A DNA stretch of 64,000 nucleotides from Sphaerolaimus hirsutus (GCA_964036195.1 OZ038455.1:6093855-6157854); one strand, 5' to 3'. Counted from the first letter of the stretch, positions 22,205-32,217 are shown. Notes: generated by a model not told the origin, from the letters alone. Made by a program: numbers and translations.

Positions 22205-22432
22205 GATTAATTTCTGGCCTAAAATTTTAGCCATTTCCACACCTGCTGATGAGGGTTGATAGAAAACGACATGATAAAAATTCACCAGGTGCCATCACAC
22301 CGCTGTGTTTGAGCGCAGCGAAAACACAGCGGTGGGGAATGATGGCACCTGGTGAATTTTTATCATGTCGTTTTCTATCAACCCTCATCAGCAGGTGTGG
22401 AAATGGCTAAAATTTTAGGCCAGAAATTAATC
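22205..22432. repeat. 228-bp near-perfect palindrome
   Basis: Left arm begins GATTAATTTCTGGCCTAAAA and the right arm ends with its complement. The arms pair almost completely around a centre near 22,318 (GTGTTTGAGCGCAGCGAAAACAC). Tips match the repeat family at 4.7-5.4 and 10.7-11.2 kb. It separates the integrase gene from the retroelement frame, whose stop lies 11 bp beyond it. Flanks are weakly inverted too (AGTAGGAAGGG versus AGTAAGGATGGG read from the other side). Confidence 0.92.
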
Positions 22433-22442
22433 CCCATCCTTA

Positions 22443-25400
22443 CTACTCCTGTCTAATGCGTCCATGCATTTCACGCCATTTTTCATAAGGGCATTCCGCC
22501 TTCGGGTTCGGTTTCCATGTTAATTGGCTGCCGTCCTCTAGCGTGCATGCGCCCATTTCGTAATTGCACTTACTAACCTCACCCAGCGTGCTTTGCATGG
22601 TGTTGGCTCCATATCTCATTCGTACTTCCCCTCGAAACAGCCCACAGTGTGGCGTCGTTTCACTCACCCATTTGCAACAGTATAATCCATGTCCTGAGTA
22701 GCTAACATTGGTGGGGTATTGAGTGTCCCATGCGTTGTCCAGATCACTCACAGGGGTCATGGGCCCATTGTTGCACTTGTGATATTTAATCATGCCTTCG
22801 CACTCGGCGGCGCCCACAGATCGGGGGTTAGAATCAAACTTTTCCAGCGTTACGTCGCCCCAGAAGTTCTGATACGTCCTTGCCGTTCGGGTAGAGGCCA
22901 CACACCTGTGCGCTGCCGCGCGATATTCTACCATGTTTCGCTTGTATATTGTCAGTGTCAATTTTCGTGGCCGTTCTAATGACGCCGTAGTGTCAACAAT
23001 AGCCGTGCAATTTGGTAGGGGGGGGTACGTGTATAAATCGTAGTGATCCGTCAAGTCACTGCAGAGCAGTGGAAACGAGGGCATGGTAGTCGCGCCCGCG
23101 CCCGGCAAAAATGCTAATCCCATTATAATTAACCCAACTGCCAATACGAAAAACAGCGACTGTGCGACCTGAGGCATGTAGGGGGGTTCTGAATATGCGC
23201 GCGGCGCGGGGCGCACCCCTTCCTCAGTAGACAGAAAACCCATATACCTGTCTACCTGGTTGCTGGAGCCAGTACGTGGCGGCAGGGCGGCCGGCGTGGC
23301 GTACAAAAACGGGTCCAGGCTGATGTTCATGAGCACATCCAAGGGCACCTCAGTCAGCGTGTCCGAGTGGTCGTCTGCAGGGCAATTAGGCCACAACGTA
23401 CAGTCCGTTTCTCTCAAATCATGCATTCCAATCCTGCGTAGAAAGGCCAGCCAGGTAGTTCGAAACAAATAACCTTTTTCAGTTCGCATGTATGCCCACG
23501 GTTTGATCCAGAATTCCCGCTCCTGAGCGAGCACATGCATTCCAGTAGTACGCTGCTGCTCTTCGGGTGACTCTGGAACCAGTTCGTCAGGTTCCTCATC
23601 CTCTAATTCCAAGCCTTGCATCACAGGGATTAATTTATTAACGGGACGTATCATCATGCAGCGATCATCTTCGCGCACATGCATGGTCATTCCAGTCGTA
23701 CTGGACACTCGCGTGGGGTTCAGCGACTCTACGTGGGGGTTACTTACCTGTACTGGTTGCATGTTATATTGTTGCATGCGCCCATCCGGTCCCATAGCCA
23801 TCCAGTTAGCTGGCGGCGTTTGATAAGCCATCATTTGCGGTTGCATGTTCATGTCGCCAGCCCTCTGTACTGTCTGCGCTGGTTGTACAGGCATCGGCTG
23901 CGCTGGTTGCCACTGCGGATATGCGTATTGCATGGGCACCATACCTGGCTGCATCGCTTGGGCTTGATTATTTCCCTGATAGCCACCACGTTGTCCTCCG
24001 CCGCGCCCACGTCCATTTCCTCTGGATGCTCCGCCGCCGCGGCTCCTTTTGAAATACTGTTCCCTTTGTTCTGGGGTTAGTTTGGGGCACTCATATCTGA
24101 TGTGCTCTTCAGAGCCACATTCCCAACATCCTTTGTCAAATTTTCGTGGGGGCAATTTAGGGGGGTCCCTATTCAATCCCAAAAGTTTACCTTCCAACGC
24201 GCCCAGTTGCGCTAATTTCTTTGCTATCTCTTGGTGCACAGAGTCGAATTTGGCAACACTCTCAGTCATTTTCTGTTCCATTGTCTCTAACGTCTTGTCG
24301 GCCTGGGACGGCAGTCCAGCCATGGCGGGCATGTTTAGCGCCATCAACCTGTCCATTACCTTGTCTGTAGCGCTGGCAACCACATCCTGTTTGGATTTTT
24401 CTCCCTTATTCTGGCTCTGTTCTGCTTCCAGAAAGCTCTCTTGTGCGCGTGCGTTGTCAACCATCTCTTTCCAAGTGATAGACGCCGTGACAGGTACATT
24501 GCGTCGAATTTCATTTCTCAGTCCTCCATGAAATTTTATCATGCATGTGTCACCTCGTTTTTCATGACCCATGCCGGGATAGGCACGTTTTATCAACTTT
24601 TCCAAACGTACCGCCCATTCCAGTACCGACTCATCTGCGCCCTGTCGCGTCTCAAAAATCTCTCTCTGTGCATGATGTTTGTCATTCGGATTTTCATAGA
24701 ACTTTTCCAGTGCTTGCATCATGTCCTTGTAGTTCAGGTCGCGCAATTCCCTGTATCGAGTGTTGAAAATGGCTCTGGCACTGCCTTTCAAAAACAATTT
24801 TACCAGCGGCTTTCGCTCCTGTAATTTTATGCGCAGCGCATCACATACCGTATCCCAGCTCCTTCTCCAGTCTCTGAAACCCTCATTTGGTTTGCCGCGA
24901 AAATATCCACATTGTTGTGCTAGGGCTGTAATGACTGCCGCATTACTTTGCTCTAATTGCCAATTTTGTCCCGGGTCTGTGGGCCGCGCCACTTCAGATG
25001 TAGCCGACGAGCTCCTGGAGGATGCTGGCGAACGGGATCGAGCGCGTCGCTGCGTAACAGTTCTCACCTGGTTCGTTCCAGCTGCCGACGGGGGCGCCGC
25101 TGGTGCCGTTGATGACTGTAAGGGCGCTGCTTGACCATTGGTCAGCACTATCGGCTGCTGGCCACTGGCCGGTGAATTTCCTCCCAGCGTCGCATTCTGA
25201 TTTTGTAAGGCTTGATTATGCTGCTGGTACGCAGTCGTCAGGTCAACTATATCGTCGCCATGTACGCTGTGGTGCGCTTCGAATTCCTGCAAAAAATGTT
25301 CCACCCTAGGTACCTCGGCGACTGGGTCACTTCCCCATAAATTCATAGCAATTTTAATTAGTGTCACCATACGCAAGTCCCCTGGTTCACCACCATTCTG

Positions 25401-25997
25401 TGAGAAAGCACCAACCGGTCTCGCCTGACTCATCATGTTTGCCCATTTCTTCGCAGCTGCACATGCCTTTTTAGGTGTCCATTGTGCACAGGTTGGCGTT
25501 GTTTGCACCGGGTCCAGATCCATTATGGTAGCTTGGTAAATTAAGTCCGCATTAGTGACCTTTGCGTACCTGTCTTCCAGCGCCGGAGCCGCCGTCTGGT
25601 TCGCGCCGTTGTTTGTCATTCTGCTTGCGGGGCTGCTAATGATTATCACGGGGGGATTACTTGAAATTTCAGTCTTAATTAACTGGCGTCTAGCCTTTGC
25701 AGTTGCGCTCTGCGATCTCGACTGGTCGCTCAATAAATTCCGACTGCTGTTACCTGACACGTCTCTCGGCGTCGAAGTGCTCTTCGGTGGGCTTAACTGC
25801 AGCGCCGGGGAAGTGTCTCCACTCTGCGTCGCTGTCTCCAACAGTTCCGCTACGGTATTTTCAATCACAGGAAATTGATCTGCAGTAGCTCCAAGCTCAG
25901 CTGCAATCACAGGGTAATCACGTTGAATCGACGGCTGCCCTAGAGGCTCGCTGTCACCAACGTATCCGTCTGAACCGACTTCAGAACCCGATCGCAC
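22443..25997 (-). CDS. retroelement Gag joined to Env-like segment, no Pol
   Basis: One open frame of about 1,184 codons. Residues 1-330 are low-complexity with Arg/Ser runs. About 340-520 is a helical capsid-like region (PNEGFRDWRRSWD; LEWAVRLEKLIKRAYPG). A CCHC zinc knuckle at 624-637 (CWECGSEEHIRYEC, spacing 2-4-4) is followed by an RGG box (651-672) and a Gln/Pro/Met-rich linker. Residues about 820-945 are unrecognised. A membrane segment at 946-963 is followed by a Cys-rich ectodomain-like region with sequons and motifs such as ECEGMIKYHKC, which resembles envelope proteins of invertebrate errantiviruses or BEL/Gypsy elements in general style. No protease, RT, RNase H or integrase lies between. 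A perfect splice donor (CAG/GTAAGT, junction 23748/23747) sits inside the linker, so the real product may be spliced. The first codon at 25,997 is GTG; the frame is open upstream to the TAA at 26,115. Confidence 0.75.
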   Translation of the reverse strand: MRSGSEVGSDGYVGDSEPLGQPSIQRDYPVIAAELGATADQFPVIENTVAELLETATQSGDTSPALQLSPPKSTSTPRDVSGNSSRNLLSDQSRSQSATAKARRQLIKTEISSNPPVIIISSPASRMTNNGANQTAAPALEDRYAKVTNADLIYQATIMDLDPVQTTPTCAQWTPKKACAAAKKWANMMSQARPVGAFSQNGGEPGDLRMVTLIKIAMNLWGSDPVAEVPRVEHFLQEFEAHHSVHGDDIVDLTTAYQQHNQALQNQNATLGGNSPASGQQPIVLTNGQAAPLQSSTAPAAPPSAAGTNQVRTVTQRRARSRSPASSRSSSATSEVARPTDPGQNWQLEQSNAAVITALAQQCGYFRGKPNEGFRDWRRSWDTVCDALRIKLQERKPLVKLFLKGSARAIFNTRYRELRDLNYKDMMQALEKFYENPNDKHHAQREIFETRQGADESVLEWAVRLEKLIKRAYPGMGHEKRGDTCMIKFHGGLRNEIRRNVPVTASITWKEMVDNARAQESFLEAEQSQNKGEKSKQDVVASATDKVMDRLMALNMPAMAGLPSQADKTLETMEQKMTESVAKFDSVHQEIAKKLAQLGALEGKLLGLNRDPPKLPPRKFDKGCWECGSEEHIRYECPKLTPEQREQYFKRSRGGGASRGNGRGRGGGQRGGYQGNNQAQAMQPGMVPMQYAYPQWQPAQPMPVQPAQTVQRAGDMNMQPQMMAYQTPPANWMAMGPDGRMQQYNMQPVQVSNPHVESLNPTRVSSTTGMTMHVREDDRCMMIRPVNKLIPVMQGLELEDEEPDELVPESPEEQQRTTGMHVLAQEREFWIKPWAYMRTEKGYLFRTTWLAFLRRIGMHDLRETDCTLWPNCPADDHSDTLTEVPLDVLMNISLDPFLYATPAALPPRTGSSNQVDRYMGFLSTEEGVRPAPRAYSEPPYMPQVAQSLFFVLAVGLIIMGLAFLPGAGATTMPSFPLLCSDLTDHYDLYTYPPLPNCTAIVDTTASLERPRKLTLTIYKRNMVEYRAAAHRCVASTRTARTYQNFWGDVTLEKFDSNPRSVGAAECEGMIKYHKCNNGPMTPVSDLDNAWDTQYPTNVSYSGHGLYCCKWVSETTPHCGLFRGEVRMRYGANTMQSTLGEVSKCNYEMGACTLEDGSQLTWKPNPKAECPYEKWREMHGRIRQE

Positions 25998-26114
25998 TCC
26001 AGGCGATATGGATGAGCTGCCCGCGCTCCAACCCAGTGTCCTCCGAAGCTTAGACCACTTACCTGTCTTTCCTGCTTCCTTTCCTGCAGCTTGTCTGCTT
26101 GTCCCAGGCGCTTC

Positions 26115-26495
26115 TTAAGCTTCTGCGCTGGACGTTAGCTGCCGTGCCGCTGCCGGTACAGCTGGCGTTTTCCACTGACTAAAACTGTCTGGCGCAGGCC
26201 CTGCGCCTTCAACCGTTGATAACCTGATTACCGGTGTATCCTCAGCTGTCTGTCCAGACCAGCGTTGACTTTCACTCTCCTCTAGCGCTTCCGGCGCGTC
26301 TGTTTCAGGGTTAACCGAATCGTTCGACTCACTGTCTCCTGCTTGACTCTCAGCTGCAGCAAGTTGTGCGTCCACTTCTTGCCCAGCCTTCTGTTGTCGC
26401 GCGCGCCTTTGTGCTTGTTTTTGCTTCTCCAACGCAGCGTGCCAAACTTGTTCTATGGTGTCCCCTTGTAAGCTTGCTGGCCCCCTCGATCTCAA
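26115..26495 (-). pseudogene. 5' Gag segment separated by one in-frame stop
   Basis: 127 codons in the same frame as the Gag-Env frame downstream, ending at a TAA (26,115-26,117). The frame is actually open from about 26,580 without an ATG. Composition is alike: charged, Gln/Ala/Arg-rich (LEKQKQAQRRARQQK) then acidic Ser/Glu-rich. The stop may be an inactivating mutation or may be skipped by splicing; a consensus donor (ACAG/GTAAGT, junction 26063/26062) lies just downstream of the stop. Confidence 0.5.
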
Positions 26496-26499
26496 TTCC

Positions 26500-28150
26500 C
26501 TTTGGGGTGACTCGTTATCCGTGAAGCCGTTTTTTGTAGAGGCGTTGATCAGGCGCCCCAGACAGAAAACTTTATGGCTTGCTTAGGAAACCACTCGCTA
26601 CGCTACCAGTTGTCAGATATTTTACGTTTTTACTAATTTTACTATTTTCCGTTTTTACCACAAAAATACGCCACTCGTCGAATTTTGCTTCAGGGGGACC
26701 AAGTTGGTTTTCATGGGAACTTTATTTAGCAATATAGTCAGAGTCAATTTCACAATAGCTCAAGTGAGTCGTATAGCCTCTAGTGGGTGAAAAAATGTAA
26801 AATCAGCGCGTTTTATAATCACCAAAATCTACCATAAACGAAATGAATACTAAATCAAAGACACAACAATTAACCATAATAAGCGAAATAATAAGGCAAA
26901 TTCAATGATCACTGGAAAACCGTAAACATAGCGTACAAGGCACAAGTAAATTAATTAAATGCGGGAAAAATAACTAATTAAACAAACGGGTGCAAACGTA
27001 ATTTAAATCAAGCGTAAAGTAACTGTGGTTATCACTGACGTAATTAAAACACAATTTATCTCGTAGGTGAGTGTCGGGAACTGGGTTTCTATTCAGAGGT
27101 TACGGTACAGTCGAGAGCAGGTGGTGTGACACGTGTTATCAACCTGCGCCCCTTTAGGTGAAAAATATTTTTATAGCGCGCCCGACCAAGGCCGCAGAAA
27201 GAACGCTCATTTGCGGGGGTTGTTCAAGGTTATTGCATTGCCGGGTAAGGGTTGGAACTTTGGGACTAAACACACGCCACAAAACACTAGCACTTGTGAG
27301 TTCACCAATCACCCTGGGTGATGGGAATAATTAATTGGCACTACTGTGCTCTTCACTGTAAACTGTGCTCTGCATGTGTCTTGCAGTCGCATGCTGACAA
27401 TAATTGCCGTTTGCCACTTTTCCACCCATTACCTAGTCCTAAGTAAAAAGCACTTGGTCGGGGAATTTTCTGAATGTTATCTATCGGGGCGTCTAAGCAC
27501 TTAACAGAGTCAACACCTGTTAGCTTAACTAGAAACATTAAAGTCTTTCTAACCCATTCCCAGACACTGCACCCTTTTGACCAAAAATGTAAACTTGATA
27601 AAACCTAAAAAGTATAACATTCGAAAGTACATGTTGGGAAATGCATTTAAAAAGAAAAACGGAAGTAGTCACTTAATTAACTAACAATGCGGGTATCCTA
27701 ATTAGCTTAATTAATGAAACATGAAATGAAAAATTATCATCACACGGGAAATAATTACGTAATTAACGGAAAAGAAATTAATTAATAAATTCATGGCCGC
27801 AGCAGTGTCCATTCGGGCGTACCGTCCTGGGGCTGCGGCTTCGTTGGCGGATTTGCAGTGCACAGCGAACTGCACGTTCACTGTGACTTCCCTGTGCACC
27901 GCGGGTCGTCATTCGGTCGCACATGGTCGTTCTCGAGTCGTCGGAGTGTCTGCGCAAAATTGTCGTTACGTTTTTACGCATGATTAGTTAGCCATATTTC
28001 TACCTACAGATGTACGTTATGTACATAATAAATACGTCATGTGTGCAATGTATACATGACGTATATTACTGCTAACTTGCATTGCAGCTATTATTACCTG
28101 TTTTGGGTATGCAAATGCCTACTATTTACTACGATCATTACGAAAATTTC
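26500..28150. other. retroelement 5' flank, possible LTR, no gene
   Basis: No coding frame of substance. On the minus strand 26560-26544 reads TGGGGCGCCTGATCAAC, which begins TGG as primer-binding sites do. If so, a 5' LTR would lie to the right of it. There is no second copy in the window to compare, so the LTR is unproven. Confidence 0.3.
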
Positions 28151-28250
28151 TGACGAAATAATAAAAAAACCTCGAATGAACCCCCCCTCAAATTTTGCTG
28201 GCGGAATAATAAACCCCCATGGGGGTATTTCGAGGTAGTACGGTACCTCA
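28150..28250. repeat. C-rich short inverted-repeat element
   Basis: Contains the family core CTCAAATTTTGCTGGCGG and the GGGGGTATTTCGAGG end followed by TACGGTA. See 30,250-30,800 and 52,236-52,331 for fuller copies. Confidence 0.6.
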
Positions 28251-28567
28251 ACATTTATGTGAGCTCACATCAGCTCAGCATTCAATAAAGCAACAACACC
28301 AATACAAATAGCAGAACATCTGCATTCTTCACATGGTGGGCAAGCGGTGTGGGTTTCTGACTCCGCCCTGACAGGGCAGTCACTATGACAATGGCACTGC
28401 CGATGTTGCCCCCCCCACCCCTAAAATTTATGTTTATTTTTTTACTCAGCCAGCAGACATTTGAACCTTTTTCACAACTTTATTTTGAAAATATGGTAAA
28501 ATAAATGTCCTTACACACGAGTGAACTGGTATATACAGTATCTAGGTATTTTGATAATAATCATGAT

Positions 28568-30084
28568 TAGTGATGGAAAAAGCGCCAGGCTTTCGGCGCC
28601 AAGCGCCAAAAGCGCCATGGCGCTTTTCTGACCCCGGCGCCAAGCGCCAATGGCGCCAGAGCAAAATGGCGCCAAGCGCCAAAAGCGCCATGGCGCTTTT
28701 CTGAACCTCAGCGCCAAGCGCCAATGGCGCCAGAGGGTAATGGCGCCGAGCGCCAATAGCGACAGCGCCAAAAAAATTGTTCTACAATTTGATGGTAGAA
28801 AAATGAGTGCAATGAGTGAAAAAGAGAAAAGTTAAAATTTAAGAGAAAAGTTAAAAGTTGAGTTAAATGTTAAGAGTTGAGTTAAAGGTTAAGAGTTGAG
28901 TTAAAGGTTAAAAGTTGAGTTAAGAGTTAAAAGTTGAGTTAAGAGTTGAGTTAAGAGTTGAGTTAAGAGTTAAGAGACAAGTGGAAAATGATGGTAAAAA
29001 AATATAAAAAAATAAAAATATGAAATTGGTATCGATACGGCTGCTCGCTGGCATGGTGCCAATGTTGTATGCACGTCATTTGAAAATAACGTATCCAAAA
29101 AAATTATCGCTAAAAAAAGAAAAAATCGCCGAACGTTGTTTCGAAATGGCCGTGCGGGGACAAAATATGATTGAAGATCAGCGTATCGCGCTTCTGCAAC
29201 GAATGAACCATTTGTCTTTTAAATCAACTTTTAACTCATCTTTTAACCTTTAACTCAACTCTTAACATTTAACTCAACTTTTGACTCAACTTTTAACCTT
29301 TAACTCAACACTTAACTTTTAACTCAACTTTTGACTCAACTTTTAACCTTTAACTCAACTCTTAACTTTTAACTCAACTTTTGACTCAACTTTTAACCTT
29401 TAACTCAACTCTTAACTTTTAACTCAACTTTTAACTCAACTTTTAACCTTTAACTCAACTCTTAACTTTTAACTCTTAACTTGTCTACTTGCGGAACTGG
29501 CCCCAGGAGAGATACATATCTCGATTGGTCGATTTGGGGTGGCGGGTGGGGGGCTCGAGGGATAGTAGCCTAAAATTTAGCCTCAGGTTAGATAGATAGC
29601 TGAGCAGCCCGGGAATAGATAAGATAGCTGGAGCATTTGTTGGGGGGTAATCCCCCCCCCTCCAATCCCCGCCAGACTGAACCCCTGATTTGTTTTGATT
29701 GATTGATTTGACTGATTGATTTACACCTCTGCTTTTATTCAATGTATGCATCTATTTATATAAAGTCTACCCTAATATTAATCAATATTTATTCAGTTGC
29801 CTCAAAATTGATCAACTGCAGTGTCGATTTCACCGTATTACAAAAAAATTTTTATTATCATGGTTGGCGCTTTTTTGGCACCATTTAAAATGCCGGCGCC
29901 ATGCGCCAATAGCGCCACCAGAAAATGGCGCCAAGCGCCAAAAGCGCCATGGCGCTTTCTCAGACCCCAGCGCCAAGCGCCAATGGCGCCAGAGCGTTTT
30001 AGCGCCAAGCGCCAAAAGCGCCATGGCGTTTTTTGCTTTGGCGCTAGCGCCAGGCGCCAGCGCCATGGCGCTTTTCCATCACTA
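28568..30084. mobile_element. hAT-type element with perfect 8-bp duplication
   Basis: Begins TAGTGATGGAAAAAGCGCC and ends with the complement GGCGCTTTTCCATCACTA. It is flanked by ATCATGAT on both sides (28560-28567 and 30085-30092). GCGCCA-rich palindromes form both arms (to about 28,790 and from about 29,870). Between them lies a minisatellite-bearing foldback (28,845-29,490), so this copy carries a nested insertion. No transposase frame was seen. Confidence 0.82.
28845..29510. repeat. minisatellite foldback (introner-like family 3), nested
   Basis: Left arm repeats GAGTTAAAGGTTAAAAGTT-type units (28,845-28,980) and the right arm the complement (29,215-29,480). The right tip is TTGCGGAACTGGCCCCAG, the same tip as copies at 35.45-35.93 and 59.44-60.12 kb and the PPIP5K intron at 39,740-40,075. 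The left tip is missing. Confidence 0.75.
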
Positions 30085-30244
30085 ATCATGATACTTAAGT
30101 AAAAGATGAAATGTAATGAATGCTACAATAAATATATTTATATGGGCTGTAATAACAACACTAAAAACACTCAAATGCACAATATGCGAATACGACACAT
30201 TTAGTACGACACGTTTAATGTTAGAAAATAAAATGAAAATATCA

Positions 30245-30800
30245 TTAATTTACCGTATTACCTCGAATTATCCCCCCCCTTGAATTAACCCCCCCCTCGA
30301 ATTAACCCCCCCTCAAAATGGGCTGGGGAAATAATAAACCCCCCCCTCGAAATACCCCCCCCCCTTCGGAATGATGTACGTCATTTACATAATAAATACC
30401 TCATGTACGCAATGTACATGATGTATATTACTGTTAATTTGCATTGCAGCTACACATAGAGTACTTTGTGTAGCTGTCTACGTTTTTATGTCCAAATATA
30501 TCCTGTTTGGACACATTTATTACCTATTTTGGGTACGCAAATGCCTACTATTTACTACGATCCTTACGAAAATTTCTGACGAAATAATAAACCCCCCCCT
30601 CGAATAAACCCCCCCCTCGAATTAACCCCCCCTCAAATTTTGCTGGCGAAATAATAAACCCCCATGGGGGTATTTCGAGGTAATACGGTAATACGATTAA
30701 ATGCGAGAAATAGGTACCCTATTTCCTCGAAATACCCCCAGGGGTTTATTTTTTCTTAGTGGAAATTGTTGGGAGTATTTCGAGGAAAACGGTAAAATGG
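30245..30800. repeat. cluster of C-rich TACCGTA/TCGAGG inverted-repeat elements
   Basis: Several overlapping copies begin TACCGTATTACCTCGAAT, contain blocks of seven or more C, and end TATTTCGAGGTAATACGGTA. Part of a family seen at 28.2, 41.06-41.46, 43.56-43.81, 44.15-44.26, 52.24-52.33 and 53.35-53.47 kb. Confidence 0.75.
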
Positions 30801-31241
30801 AAATATTTTAAAATTATCAGAAAATCACAAGTCCGACTAGCTGCACCTTCACTTTGAAGAAATGTGTCAACTTCTCGATTTATGAATTCGTCAGCCTCAG
30901 CCACGTCGACCTGAAATGGACAATGTCCAATTTATACAGTTTTCCACTTGAGCGAACAGAAATTATTCAACAGAAGTTTATACAGCATCTTCATGGGAGT
31001 TTTTTTAGGGGATTTCTTCGAGGAATTCTTCCAGTGGGACTTGATGCGTGCGTGGTCGGCATAGGCGGCGCAAGGTCCCAATTTGTGCTTGTGACATTCA
31101 GAATCACATTGAACTAAACTTGACTTTGTGACACTTTTTACTAGGTAGACATAGATTATTGTGCTTTTCGTTGGTATTTCTGCTTGTGACATTCACAAGC
31201 GCACAGGCAATTACGCCGCCTATGGTGGTCGGTATGAATAC

Positions 31242-31860
31242 CTATTTAGTTTTCATGTGTAATCTCCATCCCTTGATTACCCCCCTTCCATTCACACACT
31301 TAAAAATTGAAATTAAGAATACATTCAACGAAAAGTCGATAAACCCAAAGCGGCACCGACCGAAGGAGAAGCGCCTGCCGCCGTAGGGCCGGGCGTTGGC
31401 GCGCACCCGCCGCGGCAAGTAGCGGTTGATGCCCGGCTGCGACCGCGTCGAGAAGAAACTGGCTCCTGTAGAGGTGGGGTCGTTTGGATTTGAGGGCTAT
31501 TTCAATCGGCAAACTACCTAAGGATAAGGAAACGTAAAGTGCCTTTTTTACTCACCCTAGGACTAGGAACAAGGAAACTAGGAAAACTCACCTCCCCAGA
31601 AAATGACAAAACGTGAGCAAACGTACTTTTTAATGTCAATTTTCCCGCAATTTTCACTGAAATTCACTATTTTCAATAACAACTAATTTCCAATAATCCT
31701 GGCGCCTTCTATCCAAGCAATAAATACTCAGAAGTGAGTCAATATAACCCCAAAACTCACCACGAATAAAAGGCAACCTCCTCGCTTCTACATCGGCGCC
31801 ATTTCCAATCAGCAAAATTAGTACGGCGGTGCAAAAAACGATAGCTTGAACTTTTTCCAT
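31242..31860 (-). CDS. candidate secreted peptide precursor (107 aa)
   Basis: Two exons (31860-31761 and 31465-31242) joined through GTGAGT..CTACAG in phase give 107 residues. The N-terminus is a signal peptide (MEKVQAIVFCTAVLILLIG). The mature part is rich in dibasic sites (EARR, YLPRR, GGRR, FGR), as in neuropeptide precursors. The stretch RRFSFGRC could yield a short peptide with an amidation-type Gly-Arg. The ATG at 31,860 is preferred to that at 31,950, because the TATA box at about 31,961-31,970 would place transcription start downstream of the latter. A later exon might replace the C-terminal 35 residues, which look less like a prohormone. Family not recognised. Confidence 0.5.
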
Positions 31861-31960
31861 CTCGACTTCCAGCTGTTTTTGTGCAGTCGCGATTGAGAGC
31901 AGTTGAATTTGGATCCTGGTCTGCTGTTTTGGTGCTGTGTTTTTATTCATTTTCGTCGTT

Positions 31961-31970
31961 TTTTATATAC
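31961..31970 (-). promoter_or_regulatory. TATA box of the peptide precursor gene
   Basis: Minus strand reads GTATATAAAA, about 100 nt upstream of the chosen ATG at 31,860. Confidence 0.6.
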
Positions 31971-32217
31971 TCGTCAAGCCAATTTTACATGGGCTGAGTT
32001 AATCACATTAATTTATTGGTAATTATTTTCGGCGGTTCCTGGGGATAATATAATTAGAGCGGCGCTTGATAATTGGTATTCTAAATATTTACTCGGGAAT
32101 TGTCCATTGTTGATTGTAGTGTCGGCTACCTGAAACTGGTCATGCGCTTTCGATCCAAGTGAATAAATGCAGTCGAGTTTAGAAAATATTTAAATATGAT
32201 ATTATGCCACTGTTAAA

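Larger units (their letters stand above)
467..22208. mobile_element. Polinton/Maverick virus-like DNA transposon (defective copy)
   Basis: The interval carries the diagnostic Polinton set: retroviral-type integrase, protein-primed family B DNA polymerase, A32-like ATPase, adenain-like protease, major capsid protein and penton-like minor capsid protein. They are arranged as a plus-strand half (four accessory genes, then polymerase) and a convergent minus-strand half (integrase to ATPase). Introns are uniformly short and AT-rich with T-rich acceptors, unlike the host gene at the right. The outer limits are my estimate: the right limit is placed just upstream of the integrase start, and the left limit at the TATA box of the first gene. 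I found no terminal inverted repeat or 6-bp target duplication. Several short elements have inserted into it (2.8-3.6, 4.7-5.4, 8.37-8.55 and 9.9-11.2 kb). It cannot be autonomous because polymerase and ATPase are truncated. Confidence 0.85.

Noticed and set aside
22205-22432. Palindrome as the Polinton terminal inverted repeat
   Set aside because: Its tips occur in several other places (4.7, 5.4, 10.7, 11.1 kb), both arms are adjacent, and no copy marks the left side of the element, so a foldback insertion is the simpler reading.
22719-25888. Many plus-strand frames across the Gag region
   Set aside because: They are antisense shadows of the long minus-strand retroelement frame.
28845-29490. 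CRISPR-like array
   Set aside because: Units are contiguous short tandem repeats in inverted arms without unique spacers, and the DNA is eukaryotic.
28510-30100. Frames of 60-90 aa rich in Ala, Trp, Arg and Leu (for example [15 protein letters not shown])
   Set aside because: Translations of GCGCCA palindromes; the same words appear on both strands and in several copies.
31159-31386. Plus-strand 75-aa frame with signal-like N-terminus
   Set aside because: The minus strand has a TATA box, consensus intron and matching phases; this frame has none.
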